This document shows positions 37,781 to 49,400 of a DNA stretch of 64,000 nt, one piece after another. The DNA is from Myrica gale. Lineage: Eukaryota; Streptophyta; Magnoliopsida; Fagales; Myricaceae. Below the pieces are notes generated by a model. That model was given only the letters and a program-made list of their open reading frames with translations. It did not search any database and was not told the origin of the DNA. The stretch spans positions 10,274,501 through 10,338,500 of the forward strand of contig OZ005609.1 of NCBI GenBank assembly GCA_963930655.1. The letters run 5' to 3'. The stretch's first letter is position 1; the number at the start of each line of letters is the position of its first letter. The translations under genes were made by a program, and so were the position numbers.

Positions 37781-38797
37781 ATTAAACGAGCCGAGTTCGA
37801 ACGTTATTTTTAGCTCGATTATTAAACGAGTCAAACTCGATTAACTTGGCTCGACTCGATTTAGGCTCATGAACAAAGCTCGTATAAGTTTGACTCGGCT
37901 CATTTGAGCTAATTTAAAAGCTCGTATTACAAAATACATGTAAATAAAAGTATATGTCCATAAATATATTTGTATGCTTACAGTTATATATATATAACCT
38001 ATAATATTTGTATCTATAAAATAATACACTTGTATATATTGTATATCTCTTATGTATATGTATATGTATATGTATACGTTATTACCTTACATTTAGTAAT
38101 TAGTGAATTTCTATTTCTATAGAGCCTATTTACTTATGTTACATATCCTATGTATATGAATGTGTTGTGATTAATATTACATTTTTATGATATTAGCATG
38201 TTAAGTTACGTTATAAAAAGTATATATGTATATGTCTTTTTTGTATATATAAGCATAAACATTTACTTATGTTACAAAGTGTTCTCATTGATTAATTATT
38301 TGTTTGATGTATGCTCATGACTCAAAAATTATTGGCTTGTAGTACTTTTTGTCCGATTCATGGTAAGGGAGTTCTCATTACCATGTAATTATGATATTGA
38401 TGTTTTGCCAGCTATATTTTTTTGTGAAAGCTTGGACGAAAAATATCCTATTATTTTCTAGTACATATTATTGTTTGTTTTAATATGCAATAGATTAGAT
38501 CATTCAGTTATTACTGTTGTGTTGATCACAAATCAAAATGTATGTTGTATGATAATTTCAAATCTTGAAAAGGTTTTTCCTAAATTTAAAAATTCAAAAC
38601 GAGCTCGAGCTCAAGACGAGCTGAGCTAATTTGTTTGTTTTGTATTGAGCTCAAGCTTGTTTAAAATTTAACGAACTGAGTTCGAACAAGGTTTTTTGAG
38701 ATTTATTCAAGCTAGAGCCGAACTCAAGCTCTTATATGTGTTAAACGAGCCCAATTTCAATGTATTACTCGGTTCGACTCGGCTAGTTTACAGCCCT
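37781..38797. mobile_element. GAGCTCG-rich hAT-like element, left end missing
   Basis: Both flanks are rich in GAGCTCGAGCT/ACGAGCCGAG-type repeats (37785-37925 and 38600-38775), with an AT-rich centre holding GTATATGTATA runs. The right end reads CGGCTAGTTTACAGCCCTA, the reverse complement of a TAGGGCTGTAAAC terminus common in plant hAT non-autonomous elements. The matching left terminus was not found, and no transposase is encoded. Confidence 0.55.
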
Positions 38798-39445
38798 AAT
38801 TTCGCCTAGTAAAACGAAGTTGCCCAACGATACTTTGACTGTTGTAACGGTTGTGTACGTATTGCCTAACGAAATTGCCCCACCTCGTCCCTTTTTTGTT
38901 TTTCCGTATATAAGAAAGCACCTTAATTCTTCTCCTTCATGGCTGCTTGTGACACAATTAAAACTGAAAGGGAGAGACAAAAAATAAAAAGGTTCATGTA
39001 GCATTTTAACCTGTTAGGAGTAAGGAATGCCTTCATTAATGAAGTACGACTTAAAGTGACCTCCCGCGAAGAGTTAGTTTTTTTCAAGACTAAATTGAAT
39101 TATGTGTTTTCTTTCTGTCTAAGGCACTAAGGCAGATGTATAACGAGTACTTGACTTATCGTTGTACATGATGTCATAAGATCGAATGCTACGAGACCGA
39201 TAGGTGCAACGCCATTTAAGGGAAGCCTCGCTCAATAGGTTAAAGATTTAGCCGTGAGAGAGTTATTTATTTTGATGGTTAATATGTTTTTCAAGGTAGA
39301 TGTATATTCCTCGTTTGAAAAGTATACACTAAATGGTCTCATGCATGATGCACCAGCGCCATTTTGTCCAAATCAGGTTGTTTCCGGTGGCCTTTGGCTA
39401 CCACATGCTGCCTGACTGTCTTCAGCGGCATCGTGCGACCAGAAC
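38798..39445. other. intergenic, no gene seen
   Basis: No supportable gene. It ends at the target site of the hAT element at 39454. Confidence 0.45.
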
Positions 39446-39453
39446 CTTTTGGT

Positions 39454-41801
39454 CAGGGGCGGACCCAGGCCCGGGCGAACCTGGGCGGCCGCCCGGGGTC
39501 CGCCCCTAAAAAAAAAATTTCATGATAGTTTGGTGTGTCCCCCACTCATCCATCCACATGCCTGCTTCCCCTAGCCCCCTAGCCCCTAGAGTCCCTTTCT
39601 CTCTGTTTCTTTTGTCGTTCAGCGCGCTCTCCCTCTCTCTTCCTCCTGACCATTCATGTCGTGGCAGTGGGAGAGATTTGATAATTCGGTCACTGTCGGT
39701 GGTCCTTGAGCAACCCCTACCTGTATTACTACTGTAAATGGCAGACTGAGCGACATGATGCAAAGTTCTCTGACCTCATCTGCTCTAGCTACCGGCAACT
39801 CAGGTTTTTCTTTTCCGTTCAAAAAAGCATACGGATTCTATCAATCAACAAGAAAAAAAAAAAGAGAACCGTACAAACTAAGTAGGACAGGAGATTCGGT
39901 GACTAATGAGATACTCGATTACTCCTATCACGTAAGCAAATGAAGTCTATGAGCTATTCTTCCAAGAACTTCTTGCAATTCCACTCGCGAATAGGCTTTA
40001 ATCTGTGCTTGTGCTTAAAGCAATCAAGCAAGTAGCTTCTGTGGGTGCGACTAGTTTTTTCATTGGGAAGATCATTTTAAGAGTTTTTTTTTATGGATCT
40101 ATAGAAGTAAATCTTACGCGAAACAGGGAAGGGAAGTACAACACTTCAACCATTTCCTTTCCCATTCCCTTTCCACCAAGTGGTACAAAGAACCAAATTT
40201 GGTGTGACTAAAATTAAGCTCTAATAGTACATTAGAGGCCGAAATGGAAAACATCATTAAACCCGTAGGTACGTGGTGGATGCATTTTTCTGTTAAAGTT
40301 GGTAGCCAGAAAGTATGCAAAAGAAAAAATGTAATAAGACCTTTGCAAGCCTAGTCGAAGCAGAGCAGTTTCAGGACTGCTATTTCACAAGGAAAAGTAT
40401 GGAAAAGATACCGCAAAACATGTATTCTCAATTATTTTCTTGAGAATCTTATCCAAACATCTAATGGGGGTTCTTTTTGCGGGGAGTGCTGGAAAATTTT
40501 TTAGCTATAAATGTAAACTTTATTCTCCTATCTAAATCTTTGACAAGTGTTTTCTATTTCCAGTTCAGGAAAAAAGAACAAATCAAGCATGTTATGGAGT
40601 TCAAGTCGTGACTTCAGTTGATTAGGTATTCAGCAAAAAAAAAAACTTCAGTTGATTAGGTCAACGTGTAGCCCATGGGTAACCTCGAGGAGTTGAGCAG
40701 ATTGCTACCATGGAGTCCATCGTATGGACATACAGCGCAGAGCTTAACAGAGTGCAGGCTGTAATTCGATGGCATCCCCAAAGAGGATAATAATGGAAAG
40801 ATGACAGTTGTTTTTAGAGATACAGAATTAATAGTAAATGTAAATAAAAAAGGCAAAAATAAATAAATTATGTGACTTGATATATACACACTGTCCTGGG
40901 ACGCTATATAAATAAATGGAGGTAAAAAATGTCTTTTTTTTTTTTGCAGTTTGTTGCCTAAAAAATCAGAATTAGAAAATTTTGATCAGGGAAGTTAGAA
41001 CTTTATTTGTATTTTACTGTGATCCTCTCCTCCCCCTTTTCTTCTAACTGAGGCTGCATTAGTCTAATCGGATTATGCATGTCAATTTGAGTTTAACTTT
41101 TTACCATTTTTTTAAGGATTTGTTTCTCTTAAATTTTGGTGCAGATTTTAATTGCGTTGTGGCTTTGATGTAGAGTTGGTTGCTAAGAAAGTGTGGGAAA
41201 GGAAAGAAGTCAGAGTTTTGAATGCAACATTTTGGTTGTGTTCTGATGCTGTAGAAATTTTGGAAAATGAATAAAAAAAGTAGGGGAAAAGTGAATTTAT
41301 GATTTTGAATGCTGAATTATTCTGGGCTTCAAGATATTGGATCTCTTGCTGTGAAGATGGTTGAGACCAGAAAGAATATTTTGTATTCATTGGTTTATCT
41401 TCATATTACGTTGGCATTGGTCTTACCGGTTACGACTGCAACTGTTGAGAGAGTGTTCTCTGCGATGAAAATTATCAAGACTGATTTGCGTAATAGGATG
41501 ACAGATGATTGGATGAATGATTGCATAGTAGTGTACATCGAGCGGGAAATTTTTGAAACTATTGAGAACGAAGTCATTTTGCAAACGTTTTCAGAAGATG
41601 CACATCCGTAGGATCCAATTGTCCCCTCTCAGTTGTAGTATATAGTACGGTATGTGTAATTCAATATTTTTAATGTTTTTAGTCTTTAATGTTTTGATAT
41701 TATAACTCTAAGACAATTTTTTACATTACGTATGAAAAAAAATCAGTCATTTTGCTTTAAAAGTTCGCCCGGGTTGGTTTTCATTTCTGGTTCCGCCACT
41801 G
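39454..41801 (+). mobile_element. hAT element (TTF/ZMYM1-like), internally decayed, 8-bp TSD
   Basis: The left end is CAGGGGCGGACCCAG and the right end, reverse-complemented, is CAGTGGCGGAACCAG. Exact 8-bp duplications CTTTTGGT lie at 39446-39453 and 41802-41809. The only recognisable coding part is the C-terminal hATC dimerisation domain at 41309-41611 (LPVTTATVERVFSAMKIIKTDLRNRM...DDWMNDCIVVYIERE). That assigns it to the family whose intact members carry a TTF-type zinc finger. The N-terminal and catalytic regions are missing or unrecognisable over the first 1.8 kb, so the element is non-autonomous. Perfect target duplications argue the insertion is not very old. Confidence 0.93.
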
Positions 41802-41809
41802 CTTTTGGT

Positions 41810-42045
41810 CACTTCCCTCATGCCTGCTTGGCGGTTTTCCTCCATCTCGAAAAGCCCCTCGAGACTCCTGAAGGCTCTACTGATTGAATTTTTTGATCCG
41901 AAAAATGATTTAGGTCATTTGGGCTCGAATGATTGTGCAGGCCTCCATGCCTGCCTGTGCTGCATGTTGTATCAACGGGAGATAGAGGCAGAGTGTGCAA
42001 ACGACTAGTCATGAGCGATAACCTCATTTTTACACCTCTTTTTGA
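41810..42045. other. spacer between two hAT elements
   Basis: Short non-coding stretch with nothing recognised. Confidence 0.4.
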
Positions 42046-42481
42046 TAGTGGCAGAGCCAAAATCAATACGTTTGGGGAAGGGGGGTGCAGATTAATAATA
42101 CTAGGTAGAAATAAAATTAGACATACGTAAAAAAAATTAAAAGAAGTTCTTTATAGATTAATGATACAATACAAAGAAAAAGATGTAAAAAATGATCGAT
42201 TAAACACATACTCATGAAAAATAAACCATTTAAAACTTAATTTTTATTAATTAGAACAAAACTTTACACGAAGTTTTAAACTCTACTCGATGTTTTAAAG
42301 AATACAAGTTATCTATCAAGGCTTCTGTACTAAAACTTCAATAATTCATTTCTCAATATATATGATCAAAGAATTGGCGAAAAAGTCATCCTCCATCTTA
42401 TTATTAAGTATTGTCTTGACAACATTCATAGCAGAATAAGTAAATTGATATGGCTCTCACCCACCCTTGTTTCCGCCACTG
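42046..42481 (-). mobile_element. second TTF/ZMYM1-like hAT relic, opposite orientation
   Basis: The right end, reverse-complemented, is CAGTGGCGGAAAC and the left end is TAGTGGCAGAGCC, the same termini as the 39454 element. Reading the minus strand near 42330-42450 gives YSAMNVVKTILNNKMEDDFFANSLIIYIEK, a decayed hATC domain, followed by stops. No matching 8-bp flanks were found (CTTTTTGA versus CTTATGGA), so an edge may be altered. Confidence 0.7.
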
Positions 42482-43256
42482 CTTATGGAGGTTGGATGAG
42501 TTTTCAAGCGATGTTAATTGCTTTTCTATATTCTAAGCTGCCTTCTTTGTGTTTTTAATTTTAAGAACAGGTTATTGTACGAGCATGCATGCGGCCTGTT
42601 TGTTTATTTGTACGGACACATGAGTTGCGGTATGTATTGCGCTTCATTGTAAAATCTAAACTTGTTGAGAATAAACAATTTACCGTTACCAAAAAAAAAG
42701 TTCTTCACTAGTATAATTATCCTCTGGTACTCTAAAGAAGATTTAAGTGCTGTACAACGAAGAACACATTGAAATACAAGAGACTCCAAGTAATGCAAAA
42801 GGCAGTACCAACTCATAACCAAGGGTAAACGCCACCACCATGTTGCACCTAAAAATATATATTGCAATTTGCAACTGGAAAGAAGATATAGAAATCAAAC
42901 CATTAATTAGTACTCCAGGTACGTAGAAGCAGTAACACAGAATACAGAACAGTACTCCTAGAAGCAGTACTAGGCCGTCAATCAACAGACAGGGAAGAAA
43001 TAGAAAGAGAGAAGAAAAAACAAATTGTTCCAGTTGCACTGACAAATATACTTTATGGCATATTATCCGAGGTTCGTTGATTATTCGTTTTATTGGTTTA
43101 ACTTTTGAATCATACTATTAAGGGGAACTCAAAGGTATATTTTATGGCATATATATTATTCCTTTGCAACTTTTCCATTCTTCGTTTCCTTCACCTAGTT
43201 TGTGTATGCATGGGGTAAGATCCTACCTGCACTCTAGACTAGAGAGAAGGCAATCC
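42482..43256. other. intergenic, no gene seen
   Basis: The minus-strand frames at 42604-43045 are hydrophobic low-complexity translations without a recognisable family. Confidence 0.4.
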
Positions 43257-43450
43257 CCTTCGGATGTTCGGCTGGACAGCTAGAGGCCATCCAGTCGGAC
43301 ATCCAATAGTTGGGAATGGGAAGGGTGTGGGTCTTGCGTGAGACCCACACCTGCCCGGGCAGCCCGAACAGGACGCTGCCCGGGCATCTCAACCATTGGA
43401 TGTCCGGCTGGAGGGCTTCCAGCCGTCCAGCCGAACATCCGGAGGGTCTC
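43257..43450. mobile_element. GC-rich foldback element
   Basis: The left arm (43258-43320) and the right arm (43381-43447) are imperfect inverted repeats sharing GGATGTTCGGCTGGAC and CCGGACATCCAAT-type blocks. Between them lie a 10-bp perfect stem (GTGTGGGTCT / AGACCCACAC, 43325-43350) and the palindrome CTGCCCGGGCAG near 43351, with a second TGCCCGGGCA near 43377. The GC content is far above the surrounding DNA. No coding capacity; a MITE or foldback transposon is the likeliest reading. Confidence 0.75.
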
Positions 43451-43812
43451 CTCTAAACTATTGTTAAGGCACTGATAGTGTGTGCATTTGACTCTAGATC
43501 GTTGAAACAATATTCCACAGTACTGTATATAAAATTTGGATTCGTCGGCGTCTTTGTATACTTTCCAGGCTACAGGCCGGGAACGTATTAAACAAGCCTC
43601 ATTGCGCTATACATAACAAAAAGAGCTCACACACCAAGGAAGCTTGCAATTTTTTAATCAACCTGCATGGGCACTAAGATAAAATGTAGAGTACTTGACT
43701 AATTAAAGACCTATTTTCAGATTTTGGCTTGAGAAGATACATATCATCCTGCATGCCAAGTATGATGCTAGAAACCATTGCTGAATCATCCAATATATAT
43801 ATATACACACAT

Positions 43813-43848
43813 GAGAGAGAGAGAGAGAGAGGGAGAGAGAGCAGAGAG
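43813..43848. repeat. (GA)n microsatellite
   Basis: A GA dinucleotide run with one GGG interruption, within copy B. Confidence 0.9.
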
Positions 43849-43973
43849 CGGAGATCTGAGAGGTTAAGTAACGAGAGGGACTTGCGAGCTACCATATTGA
43901 TCAAGCATAGTCTGCTGATCAGATTAGGCTTCAGTTCCCAGTAGATATATAGATAGAGGGGAGATAACGTAAA

Positions 43974-44096
43974 GCTTTGCAAAGAAGCATACAAGAGTGA
44001 TATTGGTCCCGGCTCATCTCTAATTAGCTCTTGAAGCTATATATGGTCTAGAAGATGAGCCCGACCGATATCACACCATGTCTACTTCTTCGGAGT
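43974..44096 (-). ncRNA. MIR479/MIR171-like microRNA precursor, copy B
   Basis: Arms at 43997-44018 and 44054-44075 form a long stem like copy A. On the minus strand, the 5' arm at 44054-44075 differs from copy A at two positions (first base T instead of C; GGTCGGG instead of GGTCCGG). It differs from the miR479 sequence I recall at three. The basal stem and loop are also conserved. Confidence 0.75.
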
Positions 44097-44143
44097 TATT
44101 TCACTTAGTTTCTTGCCCATGTTGGAAGAGTTGGAACCTGCCC

Positions 44144-44155
44144 CATATATATAGG
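44144..44155 (-). promoter_or_regulatory. TATA box for MIR copy B
   Basis: CATATATATAGG is at the same distance (about 48 bp) from the hairpin as in copy A and is embedded in a conserved block. Confidence 0.45.
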
Positions 44156-45044
44156 ACGATAGCTAGCGCAATTAACAAATTATCCGGAGAATTAACAATA
44201 GGGAAACAGCATATCCGGAGCATAAAGAAGAGATCATTTCTCATAACCAAGAGTTGGGAGTCCCACTAGCAGTCGCTCTCGATATTATTGTTTATGCATT
44301 AGCCTAATGGAGGATTAATTCTTTTAGTCATGGAAAGAGAACTATAGCACAGAAACCTAGCAACTACATGGCGAATGCAGCAAGACATGCACTCTGCCGT
44401 TATTCAGTCTCGAAGTCAAACAACTCCCATTCTCCTTCCATTATTTATAAATCATCAAGCCCAAAATGCACAATCCAATCACAACGTTTTCTATAAACCA
44501 TAATGTCACACCAAATGGAAAGAAGTTGGATATATAAATATATATATGGTTATCGTCGATTCATCTCCAAGGACGAAAATGCTAGTCAGATCTTCCTATA
44601 GATGCATATATATATATATATTTGGAATCTTAGAGATTTATCAAATCTAATTTGAAATCTTTGAGGTTCAAGAAAGATCTTGAAAAAAAAAAAGCATAGA
44701 GTTCGATGTATGGAACATATTCTTTTTACTTGATAACGGAAGTGGAGATTAAGTGGCCTTTTGTACATTTTGATTTCGATTAGTAAAAAGGGTATTGATG
44801 GCCCATGATATGACATGTGGCATTATATTGAATACAAGGACTGTACATGTTTTTTATTTGTCTATCGGGAGAAAGATCTTCAACTGAGAAATATTATCCA
44901 ATAGATCAGGGGAGTATTGCTTAAGATTCTCCTTTCCTTTTTCTCTTCCTGAACTGTTCAAGTTTAAGATATATTCTTTTGTTTGGTTGCATTGCCATTT
45001 AAACTTTCACCTTTCCCGTAAAAAAAAGATAGGGTTAAATACAC

Positions 45045-45310
45045 TTTGCCCTCTTATTTTTGGGGTCATTTACAATTTGCACTCCAGTGTATTATTTTTG
45101 AGACATTAGACCCTTCACTTACACAATTTTTCAATTTAGACGGACTCCGTCAAAACGTGGTGTACAATGTGTAAATTCTCCAAAATATAAGAGGGAATGT
45201 CTAAAAATTTTGACGGAATCTGTTTAAATTAATGGGCAATTTGGGTATGAGTTTCAAATTGAAAAAATGTGTAAGTTAAGGGTTCCAATGTTTCAAAAAT
45301 AATATATCGA
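45045..45310. repeat. foldback repeat
   Basis: Blocks around 45088-45180 recur as reverse complement around 45190-45308, for example ACACAATTTTTCAATTT on one side and AAATTGAAAAAATGTGT on the other, plus TCCGTCAAAA near the centre. It resembles the long-TIR elements at 692 and 54128 in style but not in sequence. No coding capacity. Confidence 0.55.
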
Positions 45311-46421
45311 AATGCTTCTATGGCATTCCTGAGATCGTTGCAAGTCTACTACTCATATTAGAGACCTAGATTTTCTTAAACATTCTCTAAGCTTGAATTT
45401 CAATTACTCTAGAAAATCCATCAAAATCATCTCAAAATTCATGAAATAACTACAGCATGACCTAGATACCCTATGCTTTGATCTCATATAAATTTTTTGA
45501 TAAAAATAATACAAAGAAAATATTAAGAATACAAATAATTACGGTTGAACCGTCAATTGGGAGAACCAGCCGGGTCAACTAGGTTCGGGGTCGGCCGGGT
45601 TCGGTAGGTTTGGGCCTATAAATGGGCCCAAATTTTTCTACATTGGCCTACAGGGACTTCGTCCTTGTCCATTACACTACATTCGATATTCCATTGCGGC
45701 CCTCACTAGCTCTTCGCTTGGTTGTACAAAGAATATGCCCGAGGGGGCTACTACGCTCACCACGCACTTGCATCACCATCTGAGCTTTGCTACCGCTTGG
45801 CCCAGCTCCTACGGCTAGCACGAACTTAAATCATCACGTGGCTGCTAAAGCAGACTAAGCTTCACACGACCATTAGGAAGCCAAAGTTAGCTCAAAGCTC
45901 AACTCGTCTTCCATGGTGTCATCAACTTTGCCAGAGTCTCTGGTTTGCAAACAGATTAGTCTTGATCAACAGGAGCCGTTGGACTTGGCATTGAGCTTCC
46001 TAAAAAAGAAGAAGTAAAGAACTTTAGAGGGTCGTATCTATTTAGATTGAAAAAGAATAATACGTAGACTTAAGGGTGATATATTCAAAAGTCACATTCA
46101 TTTAACGTCAGAATTAAAAATACGCCATGGCAGTTTTGTAGTTAAGTGGAAAATGAATGGCCATTGCTTACTCCAGCCTATTTTAATGCGCCTCCCGTCT
46201 CTCTCGCTAACATTGCCTCGTTCCGGTGCTGCTTTCCCTCGCTCTCTCTCTTTCTCTCTCGCTCTGCCACACTTCCTCTCTAGATTCTACTTCTACCCTT
46301 CAGCTTTGCCTTTTGCTCTCTCTCTCGGAAGATTTTGGTCTTGCGCTAAACACAGAAGCAGAGGCACTCAGAGCAAGTGCAAAATTAAATCAAAGGAAAA
46401 CCTGTTGTGAATTCGGAGGAA
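45311..46421. other. 5' flank of the desaturase gene
   Basis: Mostly non-coding. It has a GGTTCGGG/GCCGGGTT-rich patch at 45545-45625, possibly a transposon end. A CT-rich leader at 46190-46330, typical of plant 5' UTRs, precedes the start codon. Confidence 0.5.
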
Positions 46422-49400
46422 ATGGCTCTAACTTTGAATTCAGTGATGAGTTTCCCTTCTCATAAACTCCCTTCTAAAAGCCTCAAACTCAGATCTCCCA
46501 GAGTCTTCATGGCCTCCTCTCTCCGCACTACCCCCGTGTGAGTCCTTTATTGCACTCTTTTACTTTACAATAAGTAGCATTTTTTGTTGCATTTTGTAGG
46601 CAAATCATAGCTTTTTACATTGTTTCTTTGGAAACATGCGAATGGGGCTGATCGGAGATCATTTTTGGCGGGGTTCTTTAAATGGGTGAAATTCTAGTAA
46701 CTCCTTTGACGGAGCGGCCCCGGTGGGTTGGTTCGGTGCTGATTGTGGTAGAGTAACAGAGTTTGTTTGGTTAAATCAGCTGGCGGTGGGTTTTATGTCT
46801 TTCAGCTGTTTTTGTTTTTCTAACGTGGTTCTGTCTTTCTCTAGAAAGCTAATTTAGGTTGCATTGCCTTCATTAAATACTTTTGGATTCATTTGGGGTC
46901 GGTGGATTTATTGTTTTTTACTTCTTTGTCGTTAAACTTGGATTTAACTTTCATGTTGCTTGAGCTAATGTACACTAGGTTGATCTTGCGTTTGATATTT
47001 TTTATTTTGGATTATCGATTGCCCGTTCAATATTTGATGGAAGAACAAGATATGTGTGTTGGTATATTGGCCATTCTTTTACTCCTTGCTCTATGTCATC
47101 ATTTCTTATTGATGTTGAACCAGTTGTATTCTTTTATGGTTCTTTCTAATGTGATCTGTCGCTTGCACGGTGGGTTTCCCTTTGTCCTTCCGAGGTTTAG
47201 AGTGGTTTCGATAATTATTTTGTTTTTATAGAATTTGTTGAGAGTTAGGTCTGATTTCTGGGTTAACCTTTTCTTTTGGAACTAGGTCTGCTGGTTAACT
47301 GGCTTCATTTATAATGACTGTTTCGCTTTCTTTTTAATATTATTTTTATATTCCATTTCATTATTGTTATTTTCTAAGTCTTCCTTTTCGTTGTTTTTGT
47401 AAATTTTTTTCCTTTTCAATTTTTTAGGTGGCCTTTCTTTTATTGTTATTTTCTAAGTCTTCCTTTTCGTTGTTTTTGTAATTTTTTTTCCTTTTCAATT
47501 TTCTAGGTACTGTAAAACTCGACATAATTTTTTGACAGACTAACAAAATTGTAATTTCCCATGTCTTAATTTTATTCCTCGTTGGTGTGTTCTATTAGCT
47601 AAAATTTCTCTTAAATTGACCTTTTCTGTTTTTTTATTCTCAAGGTGACTAAAAATTATTCTGGGCTATCATTATTTGCTTTGAAAAGCTTGGATGGCTT
47701 TTTGGATGTTCATCATATATAAGGTCATAATTTCCCTTCTTTTATTAGATTTATTTGACTTTTCTACCAACCAAAATGCTCAATCATTGACACTACCTTT
47801 CCTTGTAGGCGCTACCTTTGTCCTTGTTGAAAATATGTTAGACTAGTTGTGCTACTGTGAGCACGACCGTACAGGTTTAAACTTTTTTTCTCTAGTCTAT
47901 AGTTTTGTGTCCCAGAATTTGGTAGCTGAATCTTTGACTTCTATGTTCTCTCTATGGGTGTGGTTGGTCAAGTTTGGTCCTGTTTTTCCTTTGATTTGGC
48001 ATACTTGGATACCGTTTTCCAATCATATAGAGAACACATTCTCTCTCTCTCCCTCTCTCTCTCTAGCTGCTTGATCATCTATTTTTAAACTCGAATTCAT
48101 TGTTGCTTGAGTCATACAAATATGCTTTGTCTCATCCTTTTTAACGTACTTTAGATGCTCACTGATTTTAGATGTTCTCTCTCTCTCTCTATCTCTCTCT
48201 CCTTGTGTGTCAGCTGCTTGGTCCTTTGCTTTCAGCTTTAAGTTATTTTATTTCATGTGGTTAAAGGCATAATATTGTCATGGTGGTCACATGGTACTTA
48301 TTATACTTATTGCTCTTACACGGCTGAACTTGATTTTTAAACTTACCAATGCATTAGAAGGTGCGTATGGATCCATATACAAGATGCAGTCTGCAATTTG
48401 CTTAATAGTAATAGGACTAAGGTGTTGCACCATATACTCGGATATTCCTGATGAAGTGATTCTTTGAAAGAAGCAAGTCCGGGTTTGTCCAGTTTATCCA
48501 CTGATTCAGTAAAATTACCTTGCAACTCAAGTTGAAGGATCTTCAGTTGTTGCTATAGATTAATTTATATTAGCCAGTGTCCAATTTTGTATTAGCCATT
48601 GCCCATTTTTGGGTCTCAAATTAGACCTATTATTGCCAGAAGATTTGTGTGTGTGAGCACTCCTGTAACTTTCATGCATCATTTGGAATACAAAGGAAAA
48701 TAAGGCGTTGCATATTTTAACTTGCAACTTATGCATATTTCCATTATACTTAGGTTGTGTTTGAGTGATAAAATTTTGGGGAGGTTAAAATTTTAGGGTA
48801 TTGGATTTGATGAAAAAGTGAAGAGAGAGATGATTTTTAATATTTATTATAGTGAAAAATAATGATTTGACGGGGAGAGAGAGATTATATTGTAATTTTT
48901 TATTGTGTTAAAATTTTGTTTAACAAACATAGCCTTATCATGTTCATAGCGTAGTACACGTGTCAGACTTGCACACTTCATGCAATTCAATATATTGGCA
49001 TCATGGATGAACCTGACTTTTGCCAGGTTTGTCTATCAAATGCATTGTACCTGGGATAATTTCACTATTGTAATCTCGGGGCATGAAAAAGCTTTATATA
49101 TGGTGGTTATGTAATTCATCTGAAGTTTATGGGGAAAATCACTATTTCTTCTGTTTGTCATAGGGAGGCAGAGAATCTGAAAAAGTCCTATGGCCCTCCA
49201 CGGGAAGTACATGTTCAGGTGACCCATTCCATGCCCCCTCAGAAGATTGAGATCTTCAAATCATTGGAGGGCTGGGCAGAAGAAAACATATTGGTGCACC
49301 TGAAACCTGTTGAAAAATGTTGGCAACCACAAGATTTTCTGCCTGACCCTGAATCAGAAGGTTTTTATGAGCAAGTCAAGGAGTTGAGGGAAAAATCAAA

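Larger units (their letters stand above)
43690..45005. repeat. segmental duplication, copy B (MIR locus)
   Basis: Collinear with 34740-36335. It lacks the 383-bp insertion and has gained a (GA)n tract at 43813-43848. Confidence 0.85.
46538..49163 (+). other. intron 1 of the desaturase gene
   Basis: A 2.6-kb T-rich intron containing a duplicated block (47361-47507), CT microsatellites (48041-48065 and 48174-48202) and a Tourist-like MITE (48753-48934). Confidence 0.9.
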
